Origin: Palsa-870 sp039935415
GTDB taxonomy: Bacteria; Chloroflexota; Dormibacteria; Dormibacterales; Dormibacteraceae
Reading direction: 5' to 3'
DNA: 64,000 bases
NCBI GenBank assembly: GCA_039935415.1
Contig: JBDTKH010000058.1
Location: forward strand, 1 to 64,000
A program made the translations under genes and the position numbers. Shown piece by piece: positions 7,563 to 16,240 of this stretch. Numbering within the stretch: the first letter of the stretch is position 1; the number at the start of each line of letters is the position of its first letter. A model generated the notes under the pieces. That model saw only the letters and a program-made list of their open reading frames with translations. It was not told where the DNA came from and did no database searches.

Positions 7563-10141
7563 CAGAGCCCTTCCCCGCGAAGCTCAGGCCGGTTGTCCCA
7601 ATCGCCGGCGTAGACGTACTTGTAGAGGTCGTCGGGCGAGGGGTCGGGGCTCTCGTCGGCGAACCGGATGATGTCCTGGACCTCGGCGTCGATCTCCACC
7701 CGAACCTGCATGAAGTACTCCTCGTCCGCGAGCCCGCTCGTCTCGAGCTCGTGCTCGAACGCGACGATGGGGTCGGCCTTGCGCCACTTCTCCTTGTCCT
7801 CCGCCGAGCGGTACTTGTCCGGGTCAACGACCGAGTGGCCCTTGAAGCGGTAGCAGAGGGCCTCGATGAACCTGGGCGCCGAGTCCATGCGGGTCTTCTC
7901 CACGATCTCGCTCGTGCGGAGAAGGACCTCGCGAACGTTCATGCCGTCGATCTGGATCGACTCCATGTCGTAAGCGCATGCCCTCTTGTAGATGTCCGCG
8001 ACGGCCGAGGCCGCCTCGACCGGCGTGCCCATGCCGTACCGGTTGTTCACGCAGTACCAGACCACGGGCAGGTCGAGGACCTTGGCCATGTTCAGCGACT
8101 CGTGGAAGGCGCCGATGTTGGTCGCCCCATCGCCAAACAGGCAGAAGACGACGTCTTTCTGCTTGCGGTACTTCACCGCCCAGCCGCCTCCGACGGCAAG
8201 GGGAAGGTGGCCTCCTACGATCCCGTAGCCGCCCATGAAGCGCAGGTCGGCGTCGAACATATGCATGGAACCGCCGCGACCGTGCGACGTGCCGGTCTCT
8301 TTGCCGAAGAGCTCGGCCATCACAGCCTTGGGGTCGATGCCGCGCGCGATGGCGTGGCCGTGCTCGCGGTAGCTGGTGAAGATGTAGTCGTTCATCTTCA
8401 AGGCGAGGATGCCGCCCACGACTGTCGCCTCCTCGCCGATGTTCAGGTGGCAGTAGCCGCCGATCTTTGCTTTCGTGTACTGCTCCTGCGTGCGCTCCTC
8501 AAAACGGCGAATGAGCTGCATAAGGCGGTGGACGCCCAGCAGGAAGTCGCGATTCTCCTTGGTCAGCTCGAGCGACTTGGGCGTGATCGCGGTGGGGAGT
8601 AGGGGAGTGGTCGTCGGTTTGACGGGGGCAACCATCTGGCGCTCTCGATTTTGCACCTTAGCCACCTCACCATTCACCGGTGAAGCCGCGGTGGAGGCAG
8701 TATTCACCTCCCCGCCCTGCGGGGAGGTCCGGCCGAAGGCCGGGGTGGGGGTGGTGGACTTTCTGTTAGCGATGTGAATGGCACGCCCATTCGCTGCAAG
8801 AGCAGCCTCCATCAGTGATTCCGGGAGCGTCGGGTGCGCGTGGATGGTCAGGTCGATCTGCTCGAGCGTCAGGCCGTTCTGAACCGCAAGCGTCGCCTCG
8901 GCGATCAGGTCCGTGGCGCGCGGGCCGATGATGTGCGCCCCCAACAGCTGTCCCGAGCTCGCGTCGGCCAGCACCTTGACGAAGCCTTCGCTCTGCCCCA
9001 GCGTGAGCGCGCGGCCCGACGCGGCAAACGGGAAGCGGCCGATCTTGACGGCGATGCCCTTCTCCTTGGCCTCTTTCTCGCCAAGCCCGACATGGGCGAT
9101 CTCCGGGTCGGTGTAGATGCAGTTGGGAGCAGCGTGGTAGTCAGGGACGCGATCGGAATAACCTGCGATGTTCTCGACCGCGCACACGCCTTCGTATGAG
9201 GCGACGTGCGCGAGCATGATGCCGCCGATCACGTCTCCGATCGCCCAGATGCCCTTCGCGGTCGTGCGAAGGTGCTCATCCACGACGACGCGCCCGCGGT
9301 CCAGCTTGACTCCGGCTTTCTCGGCCTCGAGGCCCTGCGTGTAGGGGACCCGGCCGACCGCGAGCAAGACCTGGTCGGCGTCAACGACCCCGTCCTGACC
9401 GGCCGACGCAAAACGCACCTGGAGGCCGTTCTTGCCAGTGACCACCTCGGCGACCTTGCTGTTGGTGTGAACGTCCCCGCCGAGGCTCGCCAGGTGCTTG
9501 GTGTAGGCGGCGACCAGGTCGGCGTCCACCATCGGTAGGATCTGCGGCAGCATCTCGAACACGGTGACCTGGCTCCCGAGCGCGGCGAACATCGCCGCAA
9601 ACTCCATGCCAACCACGCCGCCGCCGATGACGGCCAGCCGGCCCGGTATCTCTTTCAGCTCGAGGATCTGGTCGGAGTCGATGGTGTGCTCGGCGCCCTT
9701 CAAAGGGATACGGGCCACCGCCGAACCCGTGGCGATGATGATGTCCTTGGCCTGGACCCGATCGCCCGCGACTTCCACGGCGCCCTCGCCGGCCAGGCGT
9801 GCGGAGCCGCGCAGCACGGTGATGCCACCCGCTTTCAGCAAACCTTCGACGCCCTTGACCAGCTGATCGACCACGGCGGTCTTCCGCGTCTGCGCGGCGG
9901 CCCAGTCGAAACCGACGTGCTCTGCGATGAGCCCGAACGGAGCGCCGCCTTTCGCCAGGCTGTAGAGCTCGCTCGACTGAAGCAGCGCCTTGGTGGGGAT
10001 GCAGCCTCGAACCAGGCACGTACCGCCGAGGCGGTCCTTCTCCACGATCGCGGTCTTCGCGCCCAGCTGGGCGGCGCGCAGAGCGCCGACGTAGCCACCG
10101 GGTCCGCCGCCGATCACCACCACGTCGAACGAGACAGTCAT
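7562..10141 (-). CDS. Fused E3 dihydrolipoamide dehydrogenase and E1-alpha
   Basis: One uninterrupted 859-codon frame. Residues 1 to about 465 are a complete E3: FAD motif GGGPGGYVGA, redox disulfide Cys42-Cys47 in GGTCLVRGCIPTK, C-terminal HPTLPE. Residues from about 503 are a complete E1-alpha, with GRGGSMHMF and a thiamine-diphosphate motif from GDGATNIGAF to NN. The linker (about 466-502) is low-complexity and encoded by hairpin repeats, with no stop codon. Start ATG 10141 has AGGAG six bases upstream. An internal ATG at 8635 (residue 503) with a weak GAGAG could give a separate E1-alpha. Whether the product is one polypeptide or E1-alpha is also made independently cannot be told from DNA. 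Confidence 0.9.
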   Translation of the reverse strand: MTVSFDVVVIGGGPGGYVGALRAAQLGAKTAIVEKDRLGGTCLVRGCIPTKALLQSSELYSLAKGGAPFGLIAEHVGFDWAAAQTRKTAVVDQLVKGVEGLLKAGGITVLRGSARLAGEGAVEVAGDRVQAKDIIIATGSAVARIPLKGAEHTIDSDQILELKEIPGRLAVIGGGVVGMEFAAMFAALGSQVTVFEMLPQILPMVDADLVAAYTKHLASLGGDVHTNSKVAEVVTGKNGLQVRFASAGQDGVVDADQVLLAVGRVPYTQGLEAEKAGVKLDRGRVVVDEHLRTTAKGIWAIGDVIGGIMLAHVASYEGVCAVENIAGYSDRVPDYHAAPNCIYTDPEIAHVGLGEKEAKEKGIAVKIGRFPFAASGRALTLGQSEGFVKVLADASSGQLLGAHIIGPRATDLIAEATLAVQNGLTLEQIDLTIHAHPTLPESLMEAALAANGRAIHIANRKSTTPTPAFGRTSPQGGEVNTASTAASPVNGEVAKVQNRERQMVAPVKPTTTPLLPTAITPKSLELTKENRDFLLGVHRLMQLIRRFEERTQEQYTKAKIGGYCHLNIGEEATVVGGILALKMNDYIFTSYREHGHAIARGIDPKAVMAELFGKETGTSHGRGGSMHMFDADLRFMGGYGIVGGHLPLAVGGGWAVKYRKQKDVVFCLFGDGATNIGAFHESLNMAKVLDLPVVWYCVNNRYGMGTPVEAASAVADIYKRACAYDMESIQIDGMNVREVLLRTSEIVEKTRMDSAPRFIEALCYRFKGHSVVDPDKYRSAEDKEKWRKADPIVAFEHELETSGLADEEYFMQVRVEIDAEVQDIIRFADESPDPSPDDLYKYVYAGDWDNRPELRGEGL
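8673..8743. repeat. Hairpin repeat embedded in the E3/E1-alpha frame (member B)
   Basis: The 12-base palindrome TTCACC/GGTGAA (8673-8684), a 10-bp stem ACCTCCCCGC-CCT-GCGGGGAGGT (8706-8728) and CCGGCC-GAA-GGCCGG (8729-8743), followed by GGGTGGGGG. This is the same design as the intergenic repeats at 2.8, 46 and 59 kb, but here it is read in frame as a Pro/Thr/Ser/Gly-rich linker. Confidence 0.75.
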
Positions 10142-10180
10142 ATAGCTCCTATCTATACCGGGTATCGAAGGAAATTATGC

Positions 10181-11941
10181 CTAGCGGGCACGCGGCGCCG
10201 CAGGCCTCGCCCCGTTGGGGACGTAGCGGTTGGTGATGGGCATGCGCCGGTCGCGGCCAAAAGCTCGAGGTGTGATCTTGACGCCAGGGGGTGCCTGACG
10301 CCTCTTGTACTCGCTATGGTCCACCAGCTGGATGACGCGAGCGACGATATTCGGGTCGTGTCCTGCGGCGACCAGCTCCTCGGGGCTCTGGTCGTCCTCG
10401 ATGTAGCCGCGGAGGATCGGATCCAGCACCTCGTAGGGGGGCAGGCTGTCGGTGTCCTTCTGCCCTGGCTTCAGCTCGGCCGAGGGAGCCTTGGTCAGCA
10501 CCCGGTCGGGGATGGCCGGGCTGAGCGAGTTGCGGTAGCGGCACAGCTCGTACACGGTGGTCTTGGTGATGTCCTTCAACACCGCGTAGCCGCCGGCGAT
10601 GTCGCCATACAGCGTGCCGTATCCGGTGGCAAGCTCCGATTTGTTGCCCGTGCTCAGGACGATGTAGCCGAATTTGTTGGACAGCGCGTGCAGGATCGTC
10701 ATCCGTATGCGTGGCTGCACGTTCTCCTCAGCGACGCCGGGCGTGGTGCCCTTGAACACCGGCGTGAGGATCTCCTCAAAGCCGCGGTGCGGTGGCTCGA
10801 TCGACAGATCCATGAGCTGCATGCCGAGGAGCTCGGCGGTCAATCCCGCGTCTTCCAGGCTTTCGGCCGACGTGTGGCGCGACGGCATGCGCACTCCGAT
10901 GACGTTCTCCGGTCCCAGCGCATCCGCCGCGATGGCTGCCGTGAGCGCCGAGTCGACGCCGCCCGACATACCGATCACGACCTTCTGGAAACCCTGCTTG
11001 CGGATGTAGTCGTGAGTACCGAGGACGACGGCCGCGTAGATCTCCTCGGCGCCCTCCAGGGGCGTGGCCAGGCGTGTGGTGATCGGCGGCCGGGGTCGAC
11101 CCGCAAGCAGGCTGAGGATCGGCACCTCGGTGACCTCGAGCTCGAGGCGCTCCGCGCCTTCCGCCTCGTGACGGATCTTCTCGACAGGTCGATGGACCGG
11201 GCTCGTGACGTTGATGTCGCAGATGAGCAGCTCCTCGGTGAACGAGGCGGCGTGGGCGATCACCCTGCCGCGCGGGTCGAAAACGACGCTGTTGCCGTCG
11301 AAGACCAGCTCGTCCTGGCCACCCACGGTGTTGACCCACACGACGAACGCGCCGTAGTCGGACGCCCGCTCGCCGATCATCGCTTCGCGAGGCGCGCGCT
11401 TGCCCGCGTGGTAAGGCGATCCGTTGATGTTGATCAACACGTGAGCGCCGTTATGGGCCTGCCAGGCCATCGGGCCCGATGGAAACCAGGCGTCTTCGCA
11501 GACCGAGGCGCCGATGCGCGTCCCGGCGATCTCGAAGATCGGACACCTGTGCCCGGGCTCGAAGTAGCGCTTTTCGTCGAAGACTCCGTAGTTGGGCAGG
11601 AACACCTTGTGATAGACGGCCTTGATCTCGCCATCGTGCAGGTAGGCGGCCGCGTTGAAGATGTCGCCCTGCTCGTCGACGAACCCCACCACCGCCGAGA
11701 TGCCGCGAGTCGCCTCGGCGATGTGGTCGAGCTGGGCAAGGTTGTCGCGGACGAAAGCGGGCTTCAGGACAAGGTCCTCGGGCGGATAGCCGGTGACGAC
11801 CAGCTCGGGGAAGCAAACGATGTCGGCGCCCTGGTCGCGCGCCCTGCCGATCCAGTCGATGATCAGGCGCGTGTTGCCCTCCAGGTCGCCGACGACCGGG
11901 TTGACCTGTGCCAACGCGATCCGCAGGGCCTTCGCCATCAA
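10181..11941 (-). CDS. nadE: Glutamine-dependent NAD+ synthetase
   Basis: 586 residues. An N-terminal carbon-nitrogen hydrolase (glutaminase) domain has the triad Glu46, Lys112 and Cys148 (GASVCEDAW). A C-terminal ATP-pyrophosphatase-type synthetase domain has the P-loop SGGVDS at 326-331. It makes NAD+ from deamido-NAD+ using ammonia channelled from glutamine. It starts at ATG 11941 (a second ATG follows directly) and is divergent from pyrF with about 30 bases between starts. The dehydrogenase operon follows 39 bases after its stop; NAD supply for E3 makes the pairing sensible. Confidence 0.96.
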   Translation of the reverse strand: MMAKALRIALAQVNPVVGDLEGNTRLIIDWIGRARDQGADIVCFPELVVTGYPPEDLVLKPAFVRDNLAQLDHIAEATRGISAVVGFVDEQGDIFNAAAYLHDGEIKAVYHKVFLPNYGVFDEKRYFEPGHRCPIFEIAGTRIGASVCEDAWFPSGPMAWQAHNGAHVLININGSPYHAGKRAPREAMIGERASDYGAFVVWVNTVGGQDELVFDGNSVVFDPRGRVIAHAASFTEELLICDINVTSPVHRPVEKIRHEAEGAERLELEVTEVPILSLLAGRPRPPITTRLATPLEGAEEIYAAVVLGTHDYIRKQGFQKVVIGMSGGVDSALTAAIAADALGPENVIGVRMPSRHTSAESLEDAGLTAELLGMQLMDLSIEPPHRGFEEILTPVFKGTTPGVAEENVQPRIRMTILHALSNKFGYIVLSTGNKSELATGYGTLYGDIAGGYAVLKDITKTTVYELCRYRNSLSPAIPDRVLTKAPSAELKPGQKDTDSLPPYEVLDPILRGYIEDDQSPEELVAAGHDPNIVARVIQLVDHSEYKRRQAPPGVKITPRAFGRDRRMPITNRYVPNGARPAAPRAR

Positions 11942-11971
11942 CTCAATTTTGGACTAGAGGGGCAATTAGCA

Positions 11972-12760
11972 TTGGAAGGCGTGGGTTACTTCGATCGTTT
12001 GCGCGCGCTCTCGGCCAGCCGCAACACGCTCGTGTGCGTTGGCCTCGACCCTGACCCCGAGCGCATCGAGGGCGGCGCCGCCGGCGCGTTGCGCCATTGC
12101 CGCGAGGTTGTCCGCCAGACCGAGGAGCACGCATGCTGCTTCAAGCCCAACAGCGCGTTCTGGGAGCAGTACGGGCCGGATGGATGGGCGGCACTGCTGG
12201 AGCTGCGTGCCGAGGTCCCAGGGACACCGTTCCTGTTCGATGGCAAGCGGGGCGACATGGGCAACACGATGCGCGCCTACGCGACGACGGTCTTTGGGAC
12301 CCTGGGCATGGACGCGGCGACGATCAACCCGTACCTCGGTTCCGACTCGATCGAAGAGTTCACGCGCTCCAGCGATCGCGGCGTGTACCTGGTGTGTCGG
12401 TCGTCCAATCCAGGCGCGTCAGACCTCCAGCATCTGAAGGCTGACGGCAGGCCGATCTACCTCCACGTGGCGGCACTGGCGGAACGCATGAACGCTCATG
12501 GGAACGTCGGGCTTGTCGTCGGCGCGACCGCGCCCGAGCAGATCGCCGAGGTCCGGCGAAGCACCCACCTGCCGTTCCTGATCCCCGGAGTGGGGGCCCA
12601 GGGCGGGGACGTCGAAGGGTCGGTGCGCGGCGCCTGGAACGGAGACCCTGCGTCGTGCCTGATCTCGTCGAGCCGCGGCGTGCTCTACGCGAAGAGCCCG
12701 GCCCGCGAGGCGGAGGCCTTGAAGCGGCAGGTCAACTCAGCCGCCGGCGTGCGCGCATGA
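11972..12760 (+). CDS. pyrF: Orotidine-5'-phosphate decarboxylase (type 2)
   Basis: About 262 residues. LVCVGLDPDPERI opens the protein, FDGKRGDMGNT carries the catalytic Lys-Asp cluster and INPYLGSDS is typical of the type 2 subfamily. It catalyses the last step of UMP synthesis. The frame is open far upstream, but that part is antisense to nadE. I choose TTG 11972, which has GAGGGG about 9-11 bases upstream; GTG 11981 is the alternative. The stop overlaps the next start (ATGA, 12757-12760), so the two genes are coupled although their pathways differ. Confidence 0.9.
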   Translation: MEGVGYFDRLRALSASRNTLVCVGLDPDPERIEGGAAGALRHCREVVRQTEEHACCFKPNSAFWEQYGPDGWAALLELRAEVPGTPFLFDGKRGDMGNTMRAYATTVFGTLGMDAATINPYLGSDSIEEFTRSSDRGVYLVCRSSNPGASDLQHLKADGRPIYLHVAALAERMNAHGNVGLVVGATAPEQIAEVRRSTHLPFLIPGVGAQGGDVEGSVRGAWNGDPASCLISSSRGVLYAKSPAREAEALKRQVNSAAGVRA

Positions 12761-14004
12761 CAGAAGCGGGCGAGCGCCGGCATACCGCCCGACTGGTCCT
12801 GACCGGACACATCATCGACTCGATGATCCTTCCGCAGGTCATGGACATGGTCATGGACCTGGGCGGCAACTTCACGATTGAGGAGCTCAAGGTTGGTCAG
12901 CACAAGACCGATACGTCCCTATGCCGGATGGAGGTGTACGCATCCACGGCGGAGAACCTCGACCGGATCGTGCGCCAGGCGCGGGCGCTGGGTGCGACCG
13001 CCGAGTCCGAGCAGCCCGCGCGCGTCGACCGCGTCGCACGTGAAGGCGTCTTTCCCGAGGGCTTTTACTCGACGAGCAACCTTCCCACCGAGGTCCTGAT
13101 CGACGGACGCTGGGTCCGCGTGGACAAGATCGAGATGGACTGCGCGGTCGCCGTCGATCGCAAGGCCGGCCGCGCGTGGTGCATCGTCTTCCAGGACGCC
13201 ACACCCGGGATGGAGGTCGTGATCGGGCACCAGGGCGTCCGCGTCACCCCGCTCGAGCGCTCGCGGCACACCGAGATCTTCAGCTTCATGGGCAGCGAGG
13301 TCTCGGCCGAGAAGCCGAAGAAGGTGCTGATCGGCGGCATCGCGGAGGAGATGCGCCAGGTCCGGGCCGGGGGTGGGCGGATCCTGGTCGTGGCCGGGCC
13401 GGCGGTCGTGCACACAGGCGCCGGACGCTACCTGTCGCGGCTCATCGAGCTCGGTTTCGTCCAGGTCTTGTTTGCCGGCAACGCGCTGGCCGTTCATGAC
13501 GTGGAGTCGGCGCTCTTCGGAACGGCTCTCGGCGTCAACATCGAGAGCGGCATGCCGATCGAACATGGTCACGAGCACCACATGCGGGCCATCAACCGCG
13601 TACGCGCGGCCGGCGGGCTGCGGCAGATGGTCGAGAGCGGTCAGCTCAAGTCGGGCGTGATGAAGTCGGCCATCGAGCACGGCATCGACATCGTGCTTGC
13701 GGGCTCGGTGCGCGACGACGGCCCACTGCCAGACGTCATCACCGACATGATCGAGGCGCAGAAGCGCATGCGCGCGGCACTGCCTGGCGTGCGGATCGCT
13801 CTCATGCTCTCGACCATGCTGCATTCGATCGCCACCGGCAACATGCTGCCCGCGGGTGTCCGCACGGTTTGCGTCGACATCAACCCCGCGGTGGTCACCA
13901 AGCTCGCAGATCGCGGGAGCTGGCAGTCGGTCGGTTTGGTAACCGATGTCGAATCCTTCTTGCGCGAACTGGCCCAAGTCATAGAAACTGGTGCGCATGG
14001 GTAA
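12757..14004 (+). CDS. TIGR00300 (LOR/SDH-type) ornithine cyclodeaminase family protein
   Basis: 415 residues matching the TIGR00300 family. The N-terminal LOR/SDH-type segment (LVLTGHIIDSMILPQVMD) is followed by a Rossmann-like C-terminal half with ILVVAGPAVVHTGAG and IESGMPIEHGHEHHMRAINR. Members in archaea and the C-terminal part of cyanobacterial AgrE convert ornithine to proline with release of ammonia; that activity is inferred here from the family. It starts at ATG 12757 overlapping pyrF. Its last codons overlap the start of a lysine-rich micro-ORF, making a three-gene coupled unit. Confidence 0.82.
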   Translation: MTEAGERRHTARLVLTGHIIDSMILPQVMDMVMDLGGNFTIEELKVGQHKTDTSLCRMEVYASTAENLDRIVRQARALGATAESEQPARVDRVAREGVFPEGFYSTSNLPTEVLIDGRWVRVDKIEMDCAVAVDRKAGRAWCIVFQDATPGMEVVIGHQGVRVTPLERSRHTEIFSFMGSEVSAEKPKKVLIGGIAEEMRQVRAGGGRILVVAGPAVVHTGAGRYLSRLIELGFVQVLFAGNALAVHDVESALFGTALGVNIESGMPIEHGHEHHMRAINRVRAAGGLRQMVESGQLKSGVMKSAIEHGIDIVLAGSVRDDGPLPDVITDMIEAQKRMRAALPGVRIALMLSTMLHSIATGNMLPAGVRTVCVDINPAVVTKLADRGSWQSVGLVTDVESFLRELAQVIETGAHG

Positions 14005-14143
14005 AGGACGCGACAAGCAGGGACGAGAGGCCAAGAAGAAAAAGAAGCCCAAGGTGGCGGGCGCTCCCGCCGCTGACGTGCAGTTCCGGCACCACGTGAC
14101 GCCAAGCCAGCCGGAGCCGCAGCCGAAGCCCGCCGCGGAGTAA
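13997..14143 (+). CDS. 48-residue lysine-rich small protein
   Basis: ATG 13997 overlaps the end of the preceding gene by 8 bases (ATGGGTAA), and the frame runs to TAA 14141-14143. The product begins MGKGRDKQGREAKKKKKPK, then has an Ala/Pro-rich stretch and a QPEPQPKP tail. A basic head with a proline-rich tail suggests nucleic-acid or ribosome binding, but the function is unknown. Tight coupling and the absence of other coding in this gap support it as real. It is too short for standard ORF filters. Confidence 0.6.
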   Translation: MGKGRDKQGREAKKKKKPKVAGAPAADVQFRHHVTPSQPEPQPKPAAE

Positions 14144-14147
14144 CCGG

Positions 14148-14975
14148 CTAGCTCTCGGCTGCCTCCGGTCGTGTGGGCCACATGCGCACGGCGATGACCA
14201 GCAGTAGCAGGCCGAACAGGCCCGCGAGGATGCGCTGAGGCAGCGCGAGGGCCAGGACGGACCCGATCAGCGCGGCCGGAACGCCGGCCAGCGCCATCCG
14301 GCCGCTGGCGCCGGCGTCCAGCTCACCCTGCCTGTAGTGGACGATCGCGCCAAAGGCTGCGGTGGGCAGGATCGCCAGCAGCGAGGTCCCCTGGGCGACC
14401 CGCTGGCCGATCCCAAAACCGACGACCAGTAGGGGCACGACAAGGACGCCGCCGCCCACGCCTGTGAGGCCGCTGAGAATGCCGATGACGGCGCCGCTCA
14501 GGACCAGGAGCAAGTACTGGACCGGGACAAAGTCGAGCGAGGTGGTTGCTTCGAGGGTGCCCGAGCCCCCAAGGAACGCGTCGTACAGCTCCTTGAGCGC
14601 CGCGACGACCAGCAGGACAGCGACGAGCATCCTTAGCGATCGGTCGGGCACCCTCGCGGACAGTAGCGACCCCACCACGGCGCCGACCGAACCGCCCACC
14701 ATGACGAAAAGGGCGACGGTGAGATTGAGCTGGTGCGTTCCCTGCCCGAAGTAGTAGACCAGAGCGCCGACGATGGCGATCGGCACGATCGCCGCCAGCG
14801 AGTTGCCGCTGGCACGTCGCGGCGGGGTGTCGGCCCACATGACCTGGAGCGGGACCATGAGGAAGCCTCCGCCGACGCCCAGCAGTCCGCCCGCCAGCCC
14901 GGCCGCGCCTCCGATGGCTGCGTCCACGCCGCGCAAACCGGAGGCGAGGCTACGGATGTGGCGATCGTTCATCAT
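14148..14975 (-). CDS. TauE/SafE-family membrane permease (first copy)
   Basis: 275 residues with 7-8 hydrophobic segments. The glycine-rich family repeat occurs in both halves (AGGLLGVGGGFLMVPLQ and GLTGVGGGVLVVPLLV). The TauE/SafE family (formerly DUF81) exports or imports sulfonates, sulfite or other small anions; the substrate here is unknown. It converges with the micro-ORF (4 bases between stops) and diverges from the CoA-transferase gene across 85 bases. Confidence 0.9.
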   Translation of the reverse strand: MMNDRHIRSLASGLRGVDAAIGGAAGLAGGLLGVGGGFLMVPLQVMWADTPPRRASGNSLAAIVPIAIVGALVYYFGQGTHQLNLTVALFVMVGGSVGAVVGSLLSARVPDRSLRMLVAVLLVVAALKELYDAFLGGSGTLEATTSLDFVPVQYLLLVLSGAVIGILSGLTGVGGGVLVVPLLVVGFGIGQRVAQGTSLLAILPTAAFGAIVHYRQGELDAGASGRMALAGVPAALIGSVLALALPQRILAGLFGLLLLVIAVRMWPTRPEAAES

Positions 14976-15060
14976 GCAGGACGATGGTGGTCAACTCTCT
15001 TGGTGCGGCGAACGTTAGCGCACGAAGCGGTTCCTGCAGGTTCGTGCCCGCGGCCGAGTC

Positions 15061-16221
15061 GTGAGCGAAGAAGCTTCACCGCTGCCGCTTTTCGGGATCC
15101 GCGTCCTCGATCTGACGCACGCGCTTGCCGGACCCTACTGCACCATGCTCCTGGGCGACCTGGGCGCGGATGTGATCAAGGTGGAACCGCCGGCAGGTGA
15201 CCAAACGCGCCAGTGGGGTCCGCCTTTCATCAAGGGTGAGTCCTCGTACTTCCTGTCGGTGAATCGCAACAAGCGCAGCGTCGTGCTGGACCTGAAGACC
15301 GAAGACGGCCGGACGACCGCGCAGGCGCTGGCCATGACCAGTGACGTCGTGGTGGAAAACTTCAAGCCTGGCGCGATGGCACGGCTGGGCCTCGACGCCG
15401 CGTCGCTGCAGGCGACCAGGCCGTCCCTCGTCTACGCGTCGATCAGCGGCTATGGGCAGAACCAGCCCGAGCTCGTGGGCTATGACCAGATCGCACAGGG
15501 CACCTCGGGCATGATGAGCGTCAACGCGCCGACCGGCAGCAAGCCGGCCAAGCTCGGTGTGCCGATCGGCGATATCGCCGCCGGCATGTTCGCGGCGCAT
15601 GCCATCCTCGCGGCGGTCGTCGAGCGCGCGCGCACGGGGAAGGGCAGGCGGCTGGACATCGCGCTGAACGACTCCCTGCTCGCGCTGTTCACCTACCAGG
15701 CGGGACGGCTCTTCGCCACCGGCCAGGTGCCGAGAAACGAAGGCAACCACCACGCGACCATCTCGCCGTATGGGACCTTCGCGGTGAGCGATGGCTTCAT
15801 CAACGTGGCGGTCGCCACGGATGCGCAGTTCGAGCGCTTCTGCTCGGTGCTGGGCACGCCAGGGCTGGCCAAAGACCCGCGCTTCGCGACCAACGCGGGC
15901 CGGCAGGCCGCGCGCGCGGACCTGTTCGTGGCCATCGAGGCACAGCTCAAGCGGGGCACGAGCGACGAATGGCTGGCCCGGCTGCGGCAGCACGGCATCC
16001 CGGCCGGACCGATCCTCGACCTGGCGGAAGCATTCGCGAGCCCGCTGGCGACCGCTCGCGACATGCGCGTCGAGATCGAGCATCCAGCCGCGGGTCGCAT
16101 CACGCAGGTCGGCGCGCCGTGGAAGATCGACGGCAGGTCGAGCCCGGTCCGCCGGCCGCCTCCAGTCCTCGGCCAACACACGAATGAGGTGTTGAACGAG
16201 CTGCGTGGGAAGTCCGACTGA
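15061..16221 (+). CDS. Class III CoA-transferase (CaiB/BaiF family)
   Basis: 386 residues. The N-terminal GIRVLDLTHALAGPYCTMLL and GADVIKVEPP, the central VVENFKPG and the presumed catalytic Asp in PIGDIAAGM are standard for formyl-CoA transferase-like enzymes. It moves CoA between acyl-CoA and a free acid; the substrate is not predictable. It starts at GTG 15061 without a clear Shine-Dalgarno. It is followed after 19 bases by a second TauE-type permease, which suggests a transport-plus-activation unit for a small carboxylate or sulfonate. An acyl-CoA dehydrogenase lies further downstream. Confidence 0.92.
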   Translation: MSEEASPLPLFGIRVLDLTHALAGPYCTMLLGDLGADVIKVEPPAGDQTRQWGPPFIKGESSYFLSVNRNKRSVVLDLKTEDGRTTAQALAMTSDVVVENFKPGAMARLGLDAASLQATRPSLVYASISGYGQNQPELVGYDQIAQGTSGMMSVNAPTGSKPAKLGVPIGDIAAGMFAAHAILAAVVERARTGKGRRLDIALNDSLLALFTYQAGRLFATGQVPRNEGNHHATISPYGTFAVSDGFINVAVATDAQFERFCSVLGTPGLAKDPRFATNAGRQAARADLFVAIEAQLKRGTSDEWLARLRQHGIPAGPILDLAEAFASPLATARDMRVEIEHPAAGRITQVGAPWKIDGRSSPVRRPPPVLGQHTNEVLNELRGKSD

Positions 16222-16240
16222 CCGTCGCAGCTAGCCGAGA

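Noticed and set aside
9686..11971. Very long plus-strand open frame continuous with pyrF (over 1000 codons in total)
   Set aside because: The upstream part is exactly antisense to the fused dehydrogenase and nadE genes and has no domain; open antisense frames are expected in GC-rich DNA. Only the portion from about 11972 is pyrF.
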